64,000 nt of DNA from Prochlorococcus sp. AG-363-A16 (GCA_003280345.1 QCFB01000006.1:16214-80213); one strand, 5' to 3'. Positions 11,396 through 21,250 are shown, numbered from the stretch's first letter. A program made the numbers and translations. The notes: a model not told the origin generated them from the sequence alone.

Positions 11396-12802
11396 TTATG
11401 CAGCAAGATTTCTAAATCTAGTGAACTGAGGCTCGAAAAGTAGCTTTACCGTTCCGACAGGACCGTTTCGGTGTTTTGTCACTATTACTTCAGTGATTCC
11501 TCTGTCTGGAGTATCAGGGTTGTAGTACTCATCGCGATAAATCATGAGTACTAAATCTGCATCTTGTTCGATTGAACCTGACTCCCGTAGATCACTAAGC
11601 ATCGGACGTTTATTAGTGCGAGATTCCACACCACGACTAAGTTGCGAAAGCGCAATTACAGGCACTTTTAGTTCCCTGGCCATTCCTTTTAGCCCTCTAG
11701 TAATTCGTGACAACTCTTGAACACGATTATCAGGAGTGGAGCCTTCCATAAGTTGTAAGTAGTCAATAACTATTAGCCCTAACTCTTTCCCTTTTTCAGC
11801 AACTAGTCTTCTACAGAGAGATCGCATTTCAAGTACACCAGAATTAGGTTTGTCATCTATATAAATAGGTAGTTGGCCCAAAGTATTTATGCCTTGCCCC
11901 AGAAGAGGCCATTCTTCTTGTTGTAATCGACCTGTCCTAAGTCTTCCGCTTTCAATTCCTACTTCCATTGATAAGAGTCGATATGTAAGTTGTTCTTTGC
12001 TCATTTCAAGGCTGAAGACGCAAACAGGCAGGTCATGAAGTTGGGCTACATTTTTTGCAAGGTTTAGAACTATTGAAGTTTTGCCCATTGCTGGTCTACC
12101 TGCAACGATTATTAGATCGCTACGTTGCAGACCTTGTGTCATTGCATCAAGGTCATAGAAATTGACTGGGATACCAGCAACTGAAGTTCCTAGTGAGCGA
12201 CTTTCTATTTCGTTGAAGGTGCTGGTCAGAATTTCTGCGGTAGGCGTAAGACCTTTGGAAGGTTGCTCTTGACTGATCGAGAATATTTTTTGCTCTGCTT
12301 TGTCAAGAACTTGTTCCATGGGCAAGCTTTGGTCAAACCCTAGTTTGATTACCTCATTACCTGAACGTATTAATTGGCGACGTAGGAATTTGTCCATCAC
12401 TAATCTTGCGACTTGTTCTATTGAGGCTGTTGATGCAACCCGTTCAACTAGTTCTACTAATCGATTGTTCCCGCCTACTTTTTCTAGAGTGCCTGTATCG
12501 GCTAGCCAAGCACTCATTGCAGTTAAATCGGTTGGCTTGCCTTGGCTATGAAGCATTAAGGCTGTCCGATAAATTTCACGATGGCCGTTTAGATAAAAAG
12601 CTTCTGGTTGCAGCAAATCTGCTACCAAGCTAATTGCATCAGGGTCTAGGAGAATGCCTCCTAGAACTGCTTCTTCTGCTTCCAGATTTTGTGGTGGTAA
12701 TGAATCTGGCTGTGCTTCGAACTGAGGCTCGCGTTGGACATATTTAGAAGCCACATCCTTTGCAGCATCTCCGTTATTAGGAAGGGGGACGCTGCTTACC
12801 AT
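11396..12802 (-). CDS. dnaB: Replicative DNA helicase DnaB
   Basis: Hexameric 5'-3' helicase of the replication fork. At 468 aa it is normal length and has no intein; some cyanobacterial dnaB genes (for example in Synechocystis) are interrupted by one. The N-terminal domain begins around PPQNLEAEEAVLGG. The RecA-like ATPase has Walker A GRPAMGKTS near residue 225 and Walker B LIVIDYLQLM. The DLRESGSIEQDAD segment is the conserved helicase motif H4 region. It lies between rplI and mnmG, a classical rplI-dnaB neighbourhood. Confidence 0.97.
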   Translation of the reverse strand: MVSSVPLPNNGDAAKDVASKYVQREPQFEAQPDSLPPQNLEAEEAVLGGILLDPDAISLVADLLQPEAFYLNGHREIYRTALMLHSQGKPTDLTAMSAWLADTGTLEKVGGNNRLVELVERVASTASIEQVARLVMDKFLRRQLIRSGNEVIKLGFDQSLPMEQVLDKAEQKIFSISQEQPSKGLTPTAEILTSTFNEIESRSLGTSVAGIPVNFYDLDAMTQGLQRSDLIIVAGRPAMGKTSIVLNLAKNVAQLHDLPVCVFSLEMSKEQLTYRLLSMEVGIESGRLRTGRLQQEEWPLLGQGINTLGQLPIYIDDKPNSGVLEMRSLCRRLVAEKGKELGLIVIDYLQLMEGSTPDNRVQELSRITRGLKGMARELKVPVIALSQLSRGVESRTNKRPMLSDLRESGSIEQDADLVLMIYRDEYYNPDTPDRGITEVIVTKHRNGPVGTVKLLFEPQFTRFRNLAA

Positions 12803-12864
12803 TTATAAGGACCTTTACTAAAGGAAGTAATACTCTGACTTGTGAGGTCAAAGCTACAAGTGAT

Positions 12865-13323
12865 TTAGTAGCTCGCTACCTCAAGATTGATTTCTGCTGT
12901 GACTTCAGTGTGGAGCTTTACTTGAACTTTGTATTTACCAGTTCGGTGAATTTCTGGCACAGTGATATCTCGACGATCAATTTCTTTTTGAGTTGCTTCT
13001 TTTATTACTTCAGCAACGTCACCGTTGGTAACAGTCCCGAATAAAACGTCATCTTCTCCGATTTGTTTTTTCACGGTGAACCTGCCAATTGTGACAAGTG
13101 CAGTTTGAAAGTCGAGTGCTTCTTGTTTCAAAGCAGCTTCTTGTTCTGCTTGTTTGCTGCGGCGATGCTTGACCTGTTTCATTACTGCAGGGGTAACTGG
13201 CACCGCTTTTCCAAAAGGAAGAAGGTAGTTGCGTGCATAACCAGGGGCAACTTCAACTAGGTCTCCATCTTTGCCAAGACTAAGGACATCCTCATTAAGC
13301 ACGACTTGTACACGTTTTACCAT
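12865..13323 (-). CDS. rplI: 50S ribosomal protein L9
   Basis: 152-aa ribosomal protein with the standard bL9 layout. An N-terminal domain binds 23S rRNA ([28 protein letters not shown]). A long central alpha helix rich in Lys, Gln and Glu follows, then a C-terminal globular domain ending in [14 protein letters not shown]. It stands immediately upstream of dnaB in transcription order, an arrangement seen in many bacteria. It is the first gene of this minus-strand group; the gap to the next upstream gene is 47 bases. Confidence 0.97.
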   Translation of the reverse strand: MVKRVQVVLNEDVLSLGKDGDLVEVAPGYARNYLLPFGKAVPVTPAVMKQVKHRRSKQAEQEAALKQEALDFQTALVTIGRFTVKKQIGEDDVLFGTVTNGDVAEVIKEATQKEIDRRDITVPEIHRTGKYKVQVKLHTEVTAEINLEVASY

Positions 13324-13370
13324 TGCAATTATGCGGAGAGCCGACTAGATGAGTTTTGGTAGTGACAACC

Positions 13371-14303
13371 TTACGACGTAACAGGCAGGCGAATTTTTCT
13401 CGCTAAGCCTAGAGCGTTTAATAAACGTATATGTTGCCAGGTTAGATCTATTTGACCAGATTGAAGACCTTGTTTGGCTGAATTTGGGAAAGTGTGGTGG
13501 TTGTTGTGCCATCCTTCCCCAAAGGTTAGCGCCGCTACCCAGGCATTATTTCTAGAGTTGTCACCACTTTCATAAGCAATACTTCCCCAGCGGTGTGTGG
13601 CTGAATTGACTAACCAGGTCACGTGATATACCAAGACAAGGCGTAAGGGAATGCCCCAAAGCACTAGTGCCCAGCCGCTTTGGCCAGTTGTATTGCCAAT
13701 CCAAAACAGAAATGCTCCCAATGGAACTTGAAGCAATAGAAAATTCTTATTCAGCCATCTGTAATACGGATCTTTATATAGGTCACTACTAAAGCGGGGT
13801 ACTGTATTCATTGCTGGGATTGGTTCGAACATCCAACCCATGTGACTCCACCAAAAGCCTTTATGACTGTTGTGATGGTCTGGATCTGTATCTGAGAATC
13901 TATGGTGATGCCGATGTAGGCCAGCCCAGTCGATTGGACCATGTTGGCAACTCAAAGCTCCACAAGTAGCAAAGAAACGTTCTAGCCATTTGGGAACTTG
14001 AAATGATCGATGGGAAAGAAGGCGGTGATAGCCGAGTGTGACACCTAGGCATGCAGTTACCCAGTAGAGAATTAAAAGTACTGTTATTGCTTGCCAGCTC
14101 CAAAACTTTGGTGAAAGCGCGATCAGTGTTAAAAGATGAATGGCGAACATGAATCCGATAGTTCCCCAACGTTTTGGTTCTTTTTTGGGGTAGCTCAAAT
14201 GTTCTCCTAGTGGCTCTTGAAGTTTTGCTGCTATTTCTATTGCTTTATGCGAAGGTACCGGCTTGCTTCGTGGAGCCGAAGTTTTGATCACACCAGATGC
14301 CAT
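13371..14303 (-). CDS. Acyl-lipid fatty acid desaturase (delta-9 type), paralogue 1
   Basis: Membrane di-iron desaturase that inserts a cis double bond into acyl chains of thylakoid and plasma membrane lipids. About 310 aa from ATG 14303. Three histidine boxes are present: HRLLSH after LGY, HRHHH in GLHRHHHRFSD, and HNNHH in GEGWHNNHHTFP. Hydrophobic segments flank these. The open frame begins upstream at 14354, but the N-terminal residues before MASGVIKTS look spurious. It is a close paralogue of the gene at 15088-16008 and is divergent from the HTH-like gene at 14384. Position of the double bond is not deducible from sequence alone. Confidence 0.9.
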   Translation of the reverse strand: MASGVIKTSAPRSKPVPSHKAIEIAAKLQEPLGEHLSYPKKEPKRWGTIGFMFAIHLLTLIALSPKFWSWQAITVLLILYWVTACLGVTLGYHRLLSHRSFQVPKWLERFFATCGALSCQHGPIDWAGLHRHHHRFSDTDPDHHNSHKGFWWSHMGWMFEPIPAMNTVPRFSSDLYKDPYYRWLNKNFLLLQVPLGAFLFWIGNTTGQSGWALVLWGIPLRLVLVYHVTWLVNSATHRWGSIAYESGDNSRNNAWVAALTFGEGWHNNHHTFPNSAKQGLQSGQIDLTWQHIRLLNALGLARKIRLPVTS

Positions 14304-14321
14304 GAGTGATCTGCAAAATGG

Positions 14322-14331
14322 TTGTATACAA
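14322..14331. promoter_or_regulatory. Perfect 10-bp palindrome in a divergent promoter gap (operator candidate)
   Basis: TTGTATACAA is a perfect palindrome in the gap (14304-14383) between the start of desaturase paralogue 1 and the HTH-like gene at 14384. The gap is small and AT-rich, so chance occurrence is possible. A regulator encoded next door would plausibly bind here. No experimental support. Confidence 0.3.
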
Positions 14332-14383
14332 TACTCGATAAGAATCCATATCAAGAATTTTTTTTGGTATTGAATCTGACTTT

Positions 14384-15109
14384 GTGATTATTGGTTTTCG
14401 CGATCGGCTGTCGGATGGACGGCGGGCAATGGCCCATCTCATACATGTTTGGCATGAGAGGAATGGATGGTCGCACAAAGTTCTCCCAGCTCTTTCCGAA
14501 TGCCTTGATTTAGGTCGGGTGCATAGTTCTCAGATTTCTAATCTTAGGAATGGCAAGCTTGCATCCCCTGGTCCAGAAGTTTTTATGGCTCTTGCCCAGG
14601 CAAATGCAGTACTTGGCCAAGGGATTGATTTAATTGAAGGAAATTTGAAAGAGACTCACCCTGAATTACTTAAGGTGTTAATGGATTCTTCTATTCCAAT
14701 ATCAGGTGATGATGGTGTTCCTCTTGGTGCAGGGGAATTATTCGAGATTTTTTTAGGCTTATCTCCTCTGCCTGATTGTTTTGATTGGTTTATTGAGGAG
14801 GATGAGGCTACTTCTCTAAGTGAAGCATTATCTGATTATCTTTGTTGTGGAAAGCCATGGAGACATTGTAGAGAGCAAGTTATGGCGGCTTATCCAGTTA
14901 AGAAGCAATTAAGAAGAGAGCGGTTCGCGGCTGTTATGGCAGGACTGAGAGATTACAGCGCAGAAGAATTGGATGGAGAATTGTTCGACTTGCAAGCTAC
15001 AAAAAGAACTTTGGATGGGTCATCTTTACAAGGCAGTGCAGATGTTTTGCTTAAAGAACTGCGTTTAAAAGTGAAGGATTTAAACAATCAGGAAGTACCT
15101 CGAGAGTAG
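14384..15109 (+). CDS. HTH-like conserved hypothetical, possible regulator, between two desaturases
   Basis: 241 aa from a GTG start at 14384, or about 226 aa from ATG 14429 (MAHLIHVWHERNG). Residues about 25-75 look like an XRE/lambda-repressor-type helix-turn-helix: an N-terminal helix, then HSSQISNLRNGK, then PEVFMALAQAN. The C-terminal two thirds are acidic and helical, with no recognised enzyme motif. It is oriented opposite to both flanking desaturase genes: divergent from paralogue 1 and overlapping the 3' end of paralogue 2 by 22 bases. Conservation of the arrangement would support a regulatory role. DNA binding is inferred only from the motif shape. Confidence 0.65.
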   Translation: MIIGFRDRLSDGRRAMAHLIHVWHERNGWSHKVLPALSECLDLGRVHSSQISNLRNGKLASPGPEVFMALAQANAVLGQGIDLIEGNLKETHPELLKVLMDSSIPISGDDGVPLGAGELFEIFLGLSPLPDCFDWFIEEDEATSLSEALSDYLCCGKPWRHCREQVMAAYPVKKQLRRERFAAVMAGLRDYSAEELDGELFDLQATKRTLDGSSLQGSADVLLKELRLKVKDLNNQEVPRE

Positions 15110-16008
15110 TGAGCTTTTCGAATATTTTTAGCAAGGCCTAGACGACGCAATAGCTTGATATGTTGCCAAGTCAAATCGAATTCAAACCATCGCAATCCAT
15201 GGCGAGCACTATGAGGATGTGCATGGTGATTGTTATGCCACCCTTCGCCGAATGAGAGCAATGCAACCCACCAGCAATTTTTGGATAAGTCAGGTGAGTC
15301 AAAATTCCGATAACCAAATGTATGGGTTGCAGAGTTAACTAGCCAAGTCACGTGATAAACGATCACAAGTCTTAGAGGAATGCCCCAGAGCACTAGACCT
15401 AAGCCACCGCCATGAACTTGGGCGAGCTCTCCATACCAATAGAGGCCTAAAAATAAAGGTATTTGCAACAACAAGAACCAATGATCAAGCCAGCGAAAAA
15501 AAGGATCAGCAATTAAATCACCTGCTAATTCTTGGCTTTTTTTTAAAGCTGGAATCTCATGCAGCATCCATTCGCTGTGACTCCACCAAAAACCCCTGCC
15601 TGCATCGTGGTGGTCATTTGGTTGGTCAGAAAACTTGTGATGGTGGCGATGCAGTGACACCCATTCAATGGGACCACTTTGGCAAGCAAGTGTGCCCATT
15701 ATTACTAAGATTCGTTCTACCCAAGATGGTGCAATAAAGCTTCGGTGGGCAACTAATCTATGCAGACCCAATGTGACTCCAAGCACTGTTATCCAATAGA
15801 GAATTAAAAATGTAGTTAAGCCTTCCCAACTCCAGAATCTTGGAAGTAGGGCAAAAGATCCTGCTACATGCATTGCAAGCATGAAGGAAGTAGTGCCAAA
15901 TTTAAATTTTCTTTGACTTGGTGGTAGTAACTCTCTTGGGCTAATGATTCCGGCTCTTAAGCGTGATTCACGGGAGGTCGATGTATTTTCAGGAATAGTT
16001 GAAATCAA
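15088..16008 (-). CDS. Acyl-lipid fatty acid desaturase (delta-9 type), paralogue 2
   Basis: 306-aa membrane desaturase with the same plan as paralogue 1: three histidine boxes (HRLVAH, HRHHH in SLHRHHHKFSD, HNNHH in GEGWHNNHHAHP) and several hydrophobic spans. Side-by-side reading shows long shared blocks, for example VLWGIPLRLV, VYHVTWLVNSATH and FDLTWQHI/IDLTWQHI, indicating duplication and divergence. Sequences differ mostly at the N-terminus and in the loop after the second histidine box. Its stop end overlaps the HTH-like gene by 22 bases. The gap upstream (16009-16136) is short. Confidence 0.9.
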   Translation of the reverse strand: MISTIPENTSTSRESRLRAGIISPRELLPPSQRKFKFGTTSFMLAMHVAGSFALLPRFWSWEGLTTFLILYWITVLGVTLGLHRLVAHRSFIAPSWVERILVIMGTLACQSGPIEWVSLHRHHHKFSDQPNDHHDAGRGFWWSHSEWMLHEIPALKKSQELAGDLIADPFFRWLDHWFLLLQIPLFLGLYWYGELAQVHGGGLGLVLWGIPLRLVIVYHVTWLVNSATHTFGYRNFDSPDLSKNCWWVALLSFGEGWHNNHHAHPHSARHGLRWFEFDLTWQHIKLLRRLGLAKNIRKAHYSRGTS

Positions 16009-16136
16009 AATGACCTCCCGGTGTTTAAAGAATTTCGCTTTTGCAGAATGTCAACAGAAGCGGATGGAATATTGGGCTAATGAAAAAGTGGATCTAAAAC
16101 CTCATGAGACTGTAAACCTCTTTAGGCCTGTTTTCC

Positions 16137-17438
16137 GTGGATAAAAGCCCATTAGTTGGCATTAATGAAGAGCTAGCGGAGTCTTGGGCTAGGAAGCATG
16201 TTGAGTATGTCTTGAGCCAACTGAAGCCGGTGGTGGAGAAAAGAACGGCTTCAGTAATGATTCGATTGGAAAAGGTTTTGCAAGCTTTTGCTCTAGAGCG
16301 CGTTGGAACTCATCACTTCGCTTCTGTAACTGGTTATGGCCATGGGGATGAGGCAAGGGAGGTGATAGACCGAGTTTTTGCAAGGGTTTTAGGAGCTCAA
16401 CAAGCTGCATTTAGACCCCAATTTGTTAGTGGAACACATGCTATTGCAGCCTCTTTATTTGGAGTATTGCGACCTGGTGATCAACTTCTTTCTGTTACAG
16501 GTAGGCCGTATGAAACTCTTGAAGAAGTAATAGGTTTGAGGGGTGCAGGACAAGGCTCCTTAAGCGAATTTGGAATTTCATTTGAGGAATTGTCTCTTAA
16601 AAACGATGGAACTGTTGATTTTGATGGTTTGGAGAAGGCGTTAGAAGTACCTCGTCAAATGGTTTTTATTCAGAGAAGCTGTGGATATTCATGGAGACCT
16701 TCTTTGACAATGGATTTGATTCAAAAAATTTGTTCTCAAATTCATGCAAGACAGCCCTCATGCGTTTGCTTTGTTGACAATTGTTATGGCGAGTTTGTTG
16801 AGGGTAGAGAGCCAACAGAAGTTGGTGCAGATTTGATGGCGGGATCAATGATTAAAAATCTTGGAGGAACAATTGTTCCAACAGGAGGTTATGTTGCTGG
16901 CAAAAGTGATTTAGTGGAAAAGGCTTGTTGTCGCTTAACTTCTCCTGGGATAGGTAGTCATGGTGGAACTGGTTTTGATTTAAACCGTCTTGTTTTGCAA
17001 GGTCTCTTTCTTGCCCCACAGATGGTTGCTGAAGCATTGATTGGAGCAGATCTTATATCCAGTGTTTTTAAGGAACTTGGTTTCTTAGTGCAGCCATCTC
17101 CTGGAGAGGAAAGGGGGGACCTGATTCAAGCAGTGCAAATCGGCGATCCAGATGCGCTCATGATTGTTTGCAAAGCTTTTCAGGAATGTTCACCTGTGGG
17201 TTCTTATCTCAATCCAGTACCTGCTGTCATGCCAGGTTATGAAAATGATTTAGTGATGGCAGGAGGCACTTTTATTGATGGAAGCACCAGTGAATTTTCT
17301 GCAGATGCTCCTTTAAAGCCCCCTTACAATCTTTTTGTTCAAGGAGGGACCCATCATGCGCATATCAAAATCGCAGTAGTAAGAGCTTTATGTGATTTAG
17401 TTGAAGCGGGTTTCGTAAATATGCCCCAAACTGGTTAG
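16137..17438 (+). CDS. PLP-dependent methionine gamma-lyase family protein (aluminium-resistance annotated group)
   Basis: 433-aa fold-type I PLP enzyme related to methionine gamma-lyase. Family features are HFASVTGYGHGDEAR near the N-terminus, RPQFVSGTHAIA as the substrate-binding segment, FVDNCYGEFVE containing the Asp that contacts the PLP ring nitrogen, and GSMIKNLGG with the likely Schiff-base lysine. The family is often annotated as aluminium resistance protein, an old misleading name. The true substrate is unknown. GTG at 16137 gives MDKSPL. It precedes gcvH on the same strand with a gap of 27 bases (to the preferred gcvH start). Confidence 0.85.
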   Translation: MDKSPLVGINEELAESWARKHVEYVLSQLKPVVEKRTASVMIRLEKVLQAFALERVGTHHFASVTGYGHGDEAREVIDRVFARVLGAQQAAFRPQFVSGTHAIAASLFGVLRPGDQLLSVTGRPYETLEEVIGLRGAGQGSLSEFGISFEELSLKNDGTVDFDGLEKALEVPRQMVFIQRSCGYSWRPSLTMDLIQKICSQIHARQPSCVCFVDNCYGEFVEGREPTEVGADLMAGSMIKNLGGTIVPTGGYVAGKSDLVEKACCRLTSPGIGSHGGTGFDLNRLVLQGLFLAPQMVAEALIGADLISSVFKELGFLVQPSPGEERGDLIQAVQIGDPDALMIVCKAFQECSPVGSYLNPVPAVMPGYENDLVMAGGTFIDGSTSEFSADAPLKPPYNLFVQGGTHHAHIKIAVVRALCDLVEAGFVNMPQTG

Positions 17439-17465
17439 GCAATTCTCTTGGTCCATTTCGATTCG

Positions 17466-17855
17466 ATGGCCTTCAATTTTCCTAATCACTTTCGATTCGC
17501 TGATAGTCATGAATATGCTTCTGTTGAAGATGACTTGGTGCGTATAGGCATTAGTGCCTTTGCGGTAGACCAATTGGGCGACATAGTTTTTGTTGATCTT
17601 CCTGAAGTTGGGACAACTCTTGTTAGAGGAAATAGTTTTGGTTCGGTTGAATCTGTTAAAGCAGTTGAAGAAATGTATTCACCAATTAGTGGTGAAGTTG
17701 TTCAGAGGAATGAATCTGTTCTTGATAGCCCTGAAGAGCTTCAAAATGATCCTCATGGTGGGGGATGGCTTTTGCTTGTTAAGCCAAGCGAAACAGATCA
17801 ATTGCAGGAATTAATGGATGCGGAAGCCTATGCGAGCAAGGTCGCAGTTAGTTAA
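17466..17855 (+). CDS. gcvH: Glycine cleavage system H protein
   Basis: 129-aa lipoyl carrier protein that shuttles the aminomethyl group among P, T and L proteins of the glycine cleavage system. The lipoylated lysine is in SVKAVEEMY (Lys65 from ATG 17466). The flanking VESVKAVEE and SPISGEV segments match the family. The ORF track-like extension to TTG 17448 is less likely than the ATG. gcvP follows 71 bases downstream on the same strand; gcvT is not in this window. Confidence 0.95.
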   Translation: MAFNFPNHFRFADSHEYASVEDDLVRIGISAFAVDQLGDIVFVDLPEVGTTLVRGNSFGSVESVKAVEEMYSPISGEVVQRNESVLDSPEELQNDPHGGGWLLLVKPSETDQLQELMDAEAYASKVAVS

Positions 17856-17926
17856 AGCAACATGATCATTGTTTTTCCAACAACTGTTCCCAAGATTTTC
17901 TAATGTTTCTAATGAATTAGTGATTT

Positions 17927-20851
17927 ATGAACGTGCTTGAAGAAGGGCCTATGAGGGCATCAAGCATTGAGTCTGCAAGTTTTATCCAACGGCATATTGG
18001 CTTGAGCCTCAAGGATCAAGACCAAATACTCAAAGTCCTTGGACAGACTGATCTTGATGAATTTGTTACTGCAGTTGTTCCAACAGACATTATTGAAGAA
18101 AATTTATCATCAAATTGCTTGCCTCAAGGGTGTGGAGAATTAAAAGCATTAGAAGAATTGCGCCTAATTGCAGGACAGAACAAAGTTCTTCGTTCACTAA
18201 TAGGCCTTGGCTATCACGGGACAGCAATACCAGCGGTAATTCAGAGGCAAGTTCTGGAAAATCCAGGGTGGTACACCGCATATACCCCTTATCAAGCTGA
18301 GATTGCTCAGGGAAGACTTGAGGCTTTATTCAATTTTCAGACTTTGATTTGTGAGTTGACCGGATTACCCATTGCCAATGCTTCTTTATTGGATGAGGCA
18401 ACAGCCGCTGCAGAGGCCATGAGCCTTGCATTTGCAGTTAAGAAATCTCCTGAAGCGAAACGTTTTCTTGTGGATGCAGAGGCTTTGCCACAAACTTTTG
18501 CTGTTTTGAAGACTCGAGCTGAACCTTTAGGAATCAGTTTGGAACTGGCTAAGCCAGATTCTTTTGATTTCAAAAAAGATGTTTTTGGAATTTTTCTTCA
18601 GTTGCCTGGATGCAATGGAAAACTTTGGGATCCTTCAGTGTGCATCGCAAAGGCCCATGAATGTGGTGCTCTAGTGATTTGTGCGATTGATCCTTTGGCA
18701 CAAGTTTTGATTTCTCCAATAGGCAAGCTAGGAGTAGATGTTGCTGTTGGAAGTGCCCAAAGGTTTGGAGTTCCACTCGGTTTTGGTGGACCGCATGCGG
18801 CCTTTTTTGCGACTACAGAAACTTTTAAGCGTCAGGTGCCTGGACGTTTAGTTGGTCAGTCTCTTGATGCTGATGGTGCACCTGCGTTGAGATTGGCTTT
18901 GCAGACTAGAGAACAACATATACGAAGAGATAAGGCAACTAGCAACATATGTACTGCTCAAGTTTTGTTGGCTGTTATTTCGTCTTTTTATGCAGTGCAT
19001 CATGGACCTGAGGGCCTTTTCATGATTGCCAGAAGAGTCCTATTTTTACGAGCAAAGTTTGAACATTGTTTATTGCAACTTGGTTATCCTTTGTTGCCGA
19101 TGGTTCGTTTTGACAGCGTTGATGTGCATTGTGATGAGGCAAAAGAAGTTCATAAATTGGCTACATCATTAGGGTTTAATCTGCGCATACTTCCTTTAGG
19201 TGCCTCTCTTGAGGAAGCTACTGGGTTTGGAATTACTTTTGACGAATTAAGTACAGAAGAAGAGTTACATACGCTTCATCAAATATTGGCGAAAGTCAAA
19301 GTTAAAACTGGTGAGCCCTTGGATAACTTTAGTCCTGACTTAGAGGGTTTACTTAATGGAATTCCTTTAAGGAAAGGACCATGGTTAAAGCAAGATGTAT
19401 TTCATCTTTATCGTAGTGAAACTGAATTGCTGCGTTATATTAATCGCTTGGCAAATCTTGATTTTTCATTAGTGCATGGAATGATTCCTCTTGGGAGTTG
19501 CACTATGAAGTTAAATGCTACTGCAGAATTGTTACCTATTAGTTGGAGAGAGTTTTCTGCTATTCATCCTTTTTCTCCTAAAGAGCAAACCCTAGGCTAT
19601 GAGAAATTATTTTTTGATCTGGAGAATTGGCTGGCTTCTCTAACAGGATTTGCTGGTGTTTCGTTACAACCGAATGCTGGATCACAAGGAGAATTAGCAG
19701 GCCTACTTGTTATTCGTGCTTGGCATCATTCTCGTGGTCAGCATGATAGAAATATTTGCTTAATTCCTACGAGTGCGCATGGCACTAACCCTGCTAGTGC
19801 TGTTATGGCTGGTTTTCAGGTTGTCTCAGTAGGGTGTGATCAATTTGGAAATGTTGACCTTGAGGATTTAATTAGTAAGGCAGAGGCAAATTCTTCTCAA
19901 TTAGCAGCTTTGATGGTTACTTATCCATCAACTCATGGGGTGTTTGAGCCCGACATTAAACAGATTTGCGATGTTGTTCATCGTTGTGGAGGACAGGTCT
20001 ATTTAGATGGGGCCAATTTGAATGCGCAAGTTGGTCTATGTAGGCCAGGAGTTTATGGAGCTGATGTATGCCATTTAAATTTGCATAAGACTTTTTGTAT
20101 TCCTCATGGGGGTGGTGGACCAGGCGTTGGACCTATAGCGGTTTCTTCTCATTTACTGCCATATCTTCCAGGCCATCCTTTGGCAAGTTGTGGCGGTAGC
20201 AAGGCCATAGGTTCCGTTTCTGCAGCTCCATTTGGTAGTGCAGGAATTTTGCCAATTAGTTGGATGTATTTGCGAATGATGGGTTTAGACGGAGTCCGAA
20301 GGGCAAGTCAAATAGCAATGCTCTCTGCTAATTACATCGCTCATCGCTTAAACCCTTATTACCCAGTTTTATTTAGAGGGTTGAAAGGTTTGGTTGCTCA
20401 CGAATGTATTTTGGATTTGCGCCCGCTTAAGCGAATTACAGGTATTGAGGTTGACGATATTGCTAAACGGTTGATGGATTATGGCTTTCATGCTCCAACT
20501 GTGAGTTGGCCTGTTGCTGGAACTTTGATGGTTGAACCTACTGAAAGTGAGAGTCTTGCTGAATTGAATCGCTTTTGTGAAGCAATGATCTCTATACGAG
20601 CAGAGATTGAAGCTATCAAATCTGGTCAAGGTGATTCAAAGAACAATCCATTAAGAAATGCACCGCATACTTTGGCGGCTGTGACAGCTGAAGTTTGGGA
20701 TCGTCCTTATACACGTATGCAAGCAGCCTTTCCATTGGCAGAACAATTGAGAACCAAGTTCTGGCCTGCTGTTTCGCGTATTGACAATGTTTTTGGGGAC
20801 AGAAATTTCGTGTGTAGCTGCCCTCCGCTTGAGGATTTGGTTGATCAATAA
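17927..20851 (+). CDS. gcvP: Glycine dehydrogenase (decarboxylating), P protein
   Basis: PLP-dependent decarboxylase component of the glycine cleavage complex, needed for photorespiratory glycine use. 974 aa, consistent with the fused alpha/beta P protein. The N-terminal half contains the [14 protein letters not shown] region. The C-terminal half contains the PLP lysine in [17 protein letters not shown] near residue 725, with the glycine-rich stretch immediately after. The ATG at 17927 may be replaced by an ATG at 17951 (MRASSIES). It is cotranscribed with gcvH by position. Confidence 0.96.
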   Translation: MNVLEEGPMRASSIESASFIQRHIGLSLKDQDQILKVLGQTDLDEFVTAVVPTDIIEENLSSNCLPQGCGELKALEELRLIAGQNKVLRSLIGLGYHGTAIPAVIQRQVLENPGWYTAYTPYQAEIAQGRLEALFNFQTLICELTGLPIANASLLDEATAAAEAMSLAFAVKKSPEAKRFLVDAEALPQTFAVLKTRAEPLGISLELAKPDSFDFKKDVFGIFLQLPGCNGKLWDPSVCIAKAHECGALVICAIDPLAQVLISPIGKLGVDVAVGSAQRFGVPLGFGGPHAAFFATTETFKRQVPGRLVGQSLDADGAPALRLALQTREQHIRRDKATSNICTAQVLLAVISSFYAVHHGPEGLFMIARRVLFLRAKFEHCLLQLGYPLLPMVRFDSVDVHCDEAKEVHKLATSLGFNLRILPLGASLEEATGFGITFDELSTEEELHTLHQILAKVKVKTGEPLDNFSPDLEGLLNGIPLRKGPWLKQDVFHLYRSETELLRYINRLANLDFSLVHGMIPLGSCTMKLNATAELLPISWREFSAIHPFSPKEQTLGYEKLFFDLENWLASLTGFAGVSLQPNAGSQGELAGLLVIRAWHHSRGQHDRNICLIPTSAHGTNPASAVMAGFQVVSVGCDQFGNVDLEDLISKAEANSSQLAALMVTYPSTHGVFEPDIKQICDVVHRCGGQVYLDGANLNAQVGLCRPGVYGADVCHLNLHKTFCIPHGGGGPGVGPIAVSSHLLPYLPGHPLASCGGSKAIGSVSAAPFGSAGILPISWMYLRMMGLDGVRRASQIAMLSANYIAHRLNPYYPVLFRGLKGLVAHECILDLRPLKRITGIEVDDIAKRLMDYGFHAPTVSWPVAGTLMVEPTESESLAELNRFCEAMISIRAEIEAIKSGQGDSKNNPLRNAPHTLAAVTAEVWDRPYTRMQAAFPLAEQLRTKFWPAVSRIDNVFGDRNFVCSCPPLEDLVDQ

Positions 20852-20881
20852 AAAAGTGATCTTCACTGGTTTTCAGGCCCT

Positions 20882-20889
20882 AAAGGAGG
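20882..20889 (+). promoter_or_regulatory. Perfect Shine-Dalgarno-like AAGGAGGT without a nearby ATG
   Basis: The anti-SD-complementary octamer lies 30 bases after gcvP. The next ATG/GTG/TTG at a useful distance is not present. An ATT at 20891 would give only ten codons before TAA. It may be chance or part of a 3' UTR element; an AAAACC...GGTTTT stem (20903-20923) follows. Confidence 0.25.
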
Positions 20890-20989
20890 TAAATTTTCAT
20901 CGAAAACCGAATTTTTTGGTTTTAATACGCTGCATTGCACAGTTTTTTCACTATCCTGTGCCGCAGCGGTTCCAATCGCTGGGGGCAGC

Positions 20990-21250
20990 ATGGAAAGAGT
21001 TACGACACTTCCACATTCACCAAAGGCTTTGTCAAAGGAGCAGTTGAATTTACCTTCATTTTCCGAAGGCCTTCAATCTGCTCTGAGTAACGGAAAGGCA
21101 TTAAAGGTTGAAGGAACGAATGTTGTCCGAGTTCCGTTTGGTATTCGCCATCCACGCAAGCAACGCCCTGAAAGACCTCAGAGGCGGGCGACTTTGGTCC
21201 TCCCTTTTCAGCCGGCAGGCTCTCCTCCTCCTCCTCCTCAGGCTGCTTGA
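20990..21250 (+). CDS. Small conserved picocyanobacterial protein with proline tail, 86 aa
   Basis: Polar, basic product of 86 residues: a Ser/Leu-rich start (MERVTTLPHSPKAL), then a helical amphipathic segment (SFSEGLQSALSNGKALKVEG), a strand-like VVRVPFGIRH, an Arg/Lys/Pro-rich stretch and a final run of five prolines before QAA. The proline run is encoded by a CTC/TCC repeat. The compact amphipathic core suggests a genuine small protein; no enzymatic motif. Its stop codon directly abuts the convergent sqdX stop codon. Confidence 0.6.
   Translation: MERVTTLPHSPKALSKEQLNLPSFSEGLQSALSNGKALKVEGTNVVRVPFGIRHPRKQRPERPQRRATLVLPFQPAGSPPPPPQAA

Noticed and set aside
11396-12802. Intein in dnaB
   Set aside because: The 468-aa frame is continuous and of normal helicase length; no insertion is present.
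17856-17926. Possible glycine riboswitch before gcvP
   Set aside because: The gap is only 71 bases, AT-rich and lacks the conserved paired aptamer elements.
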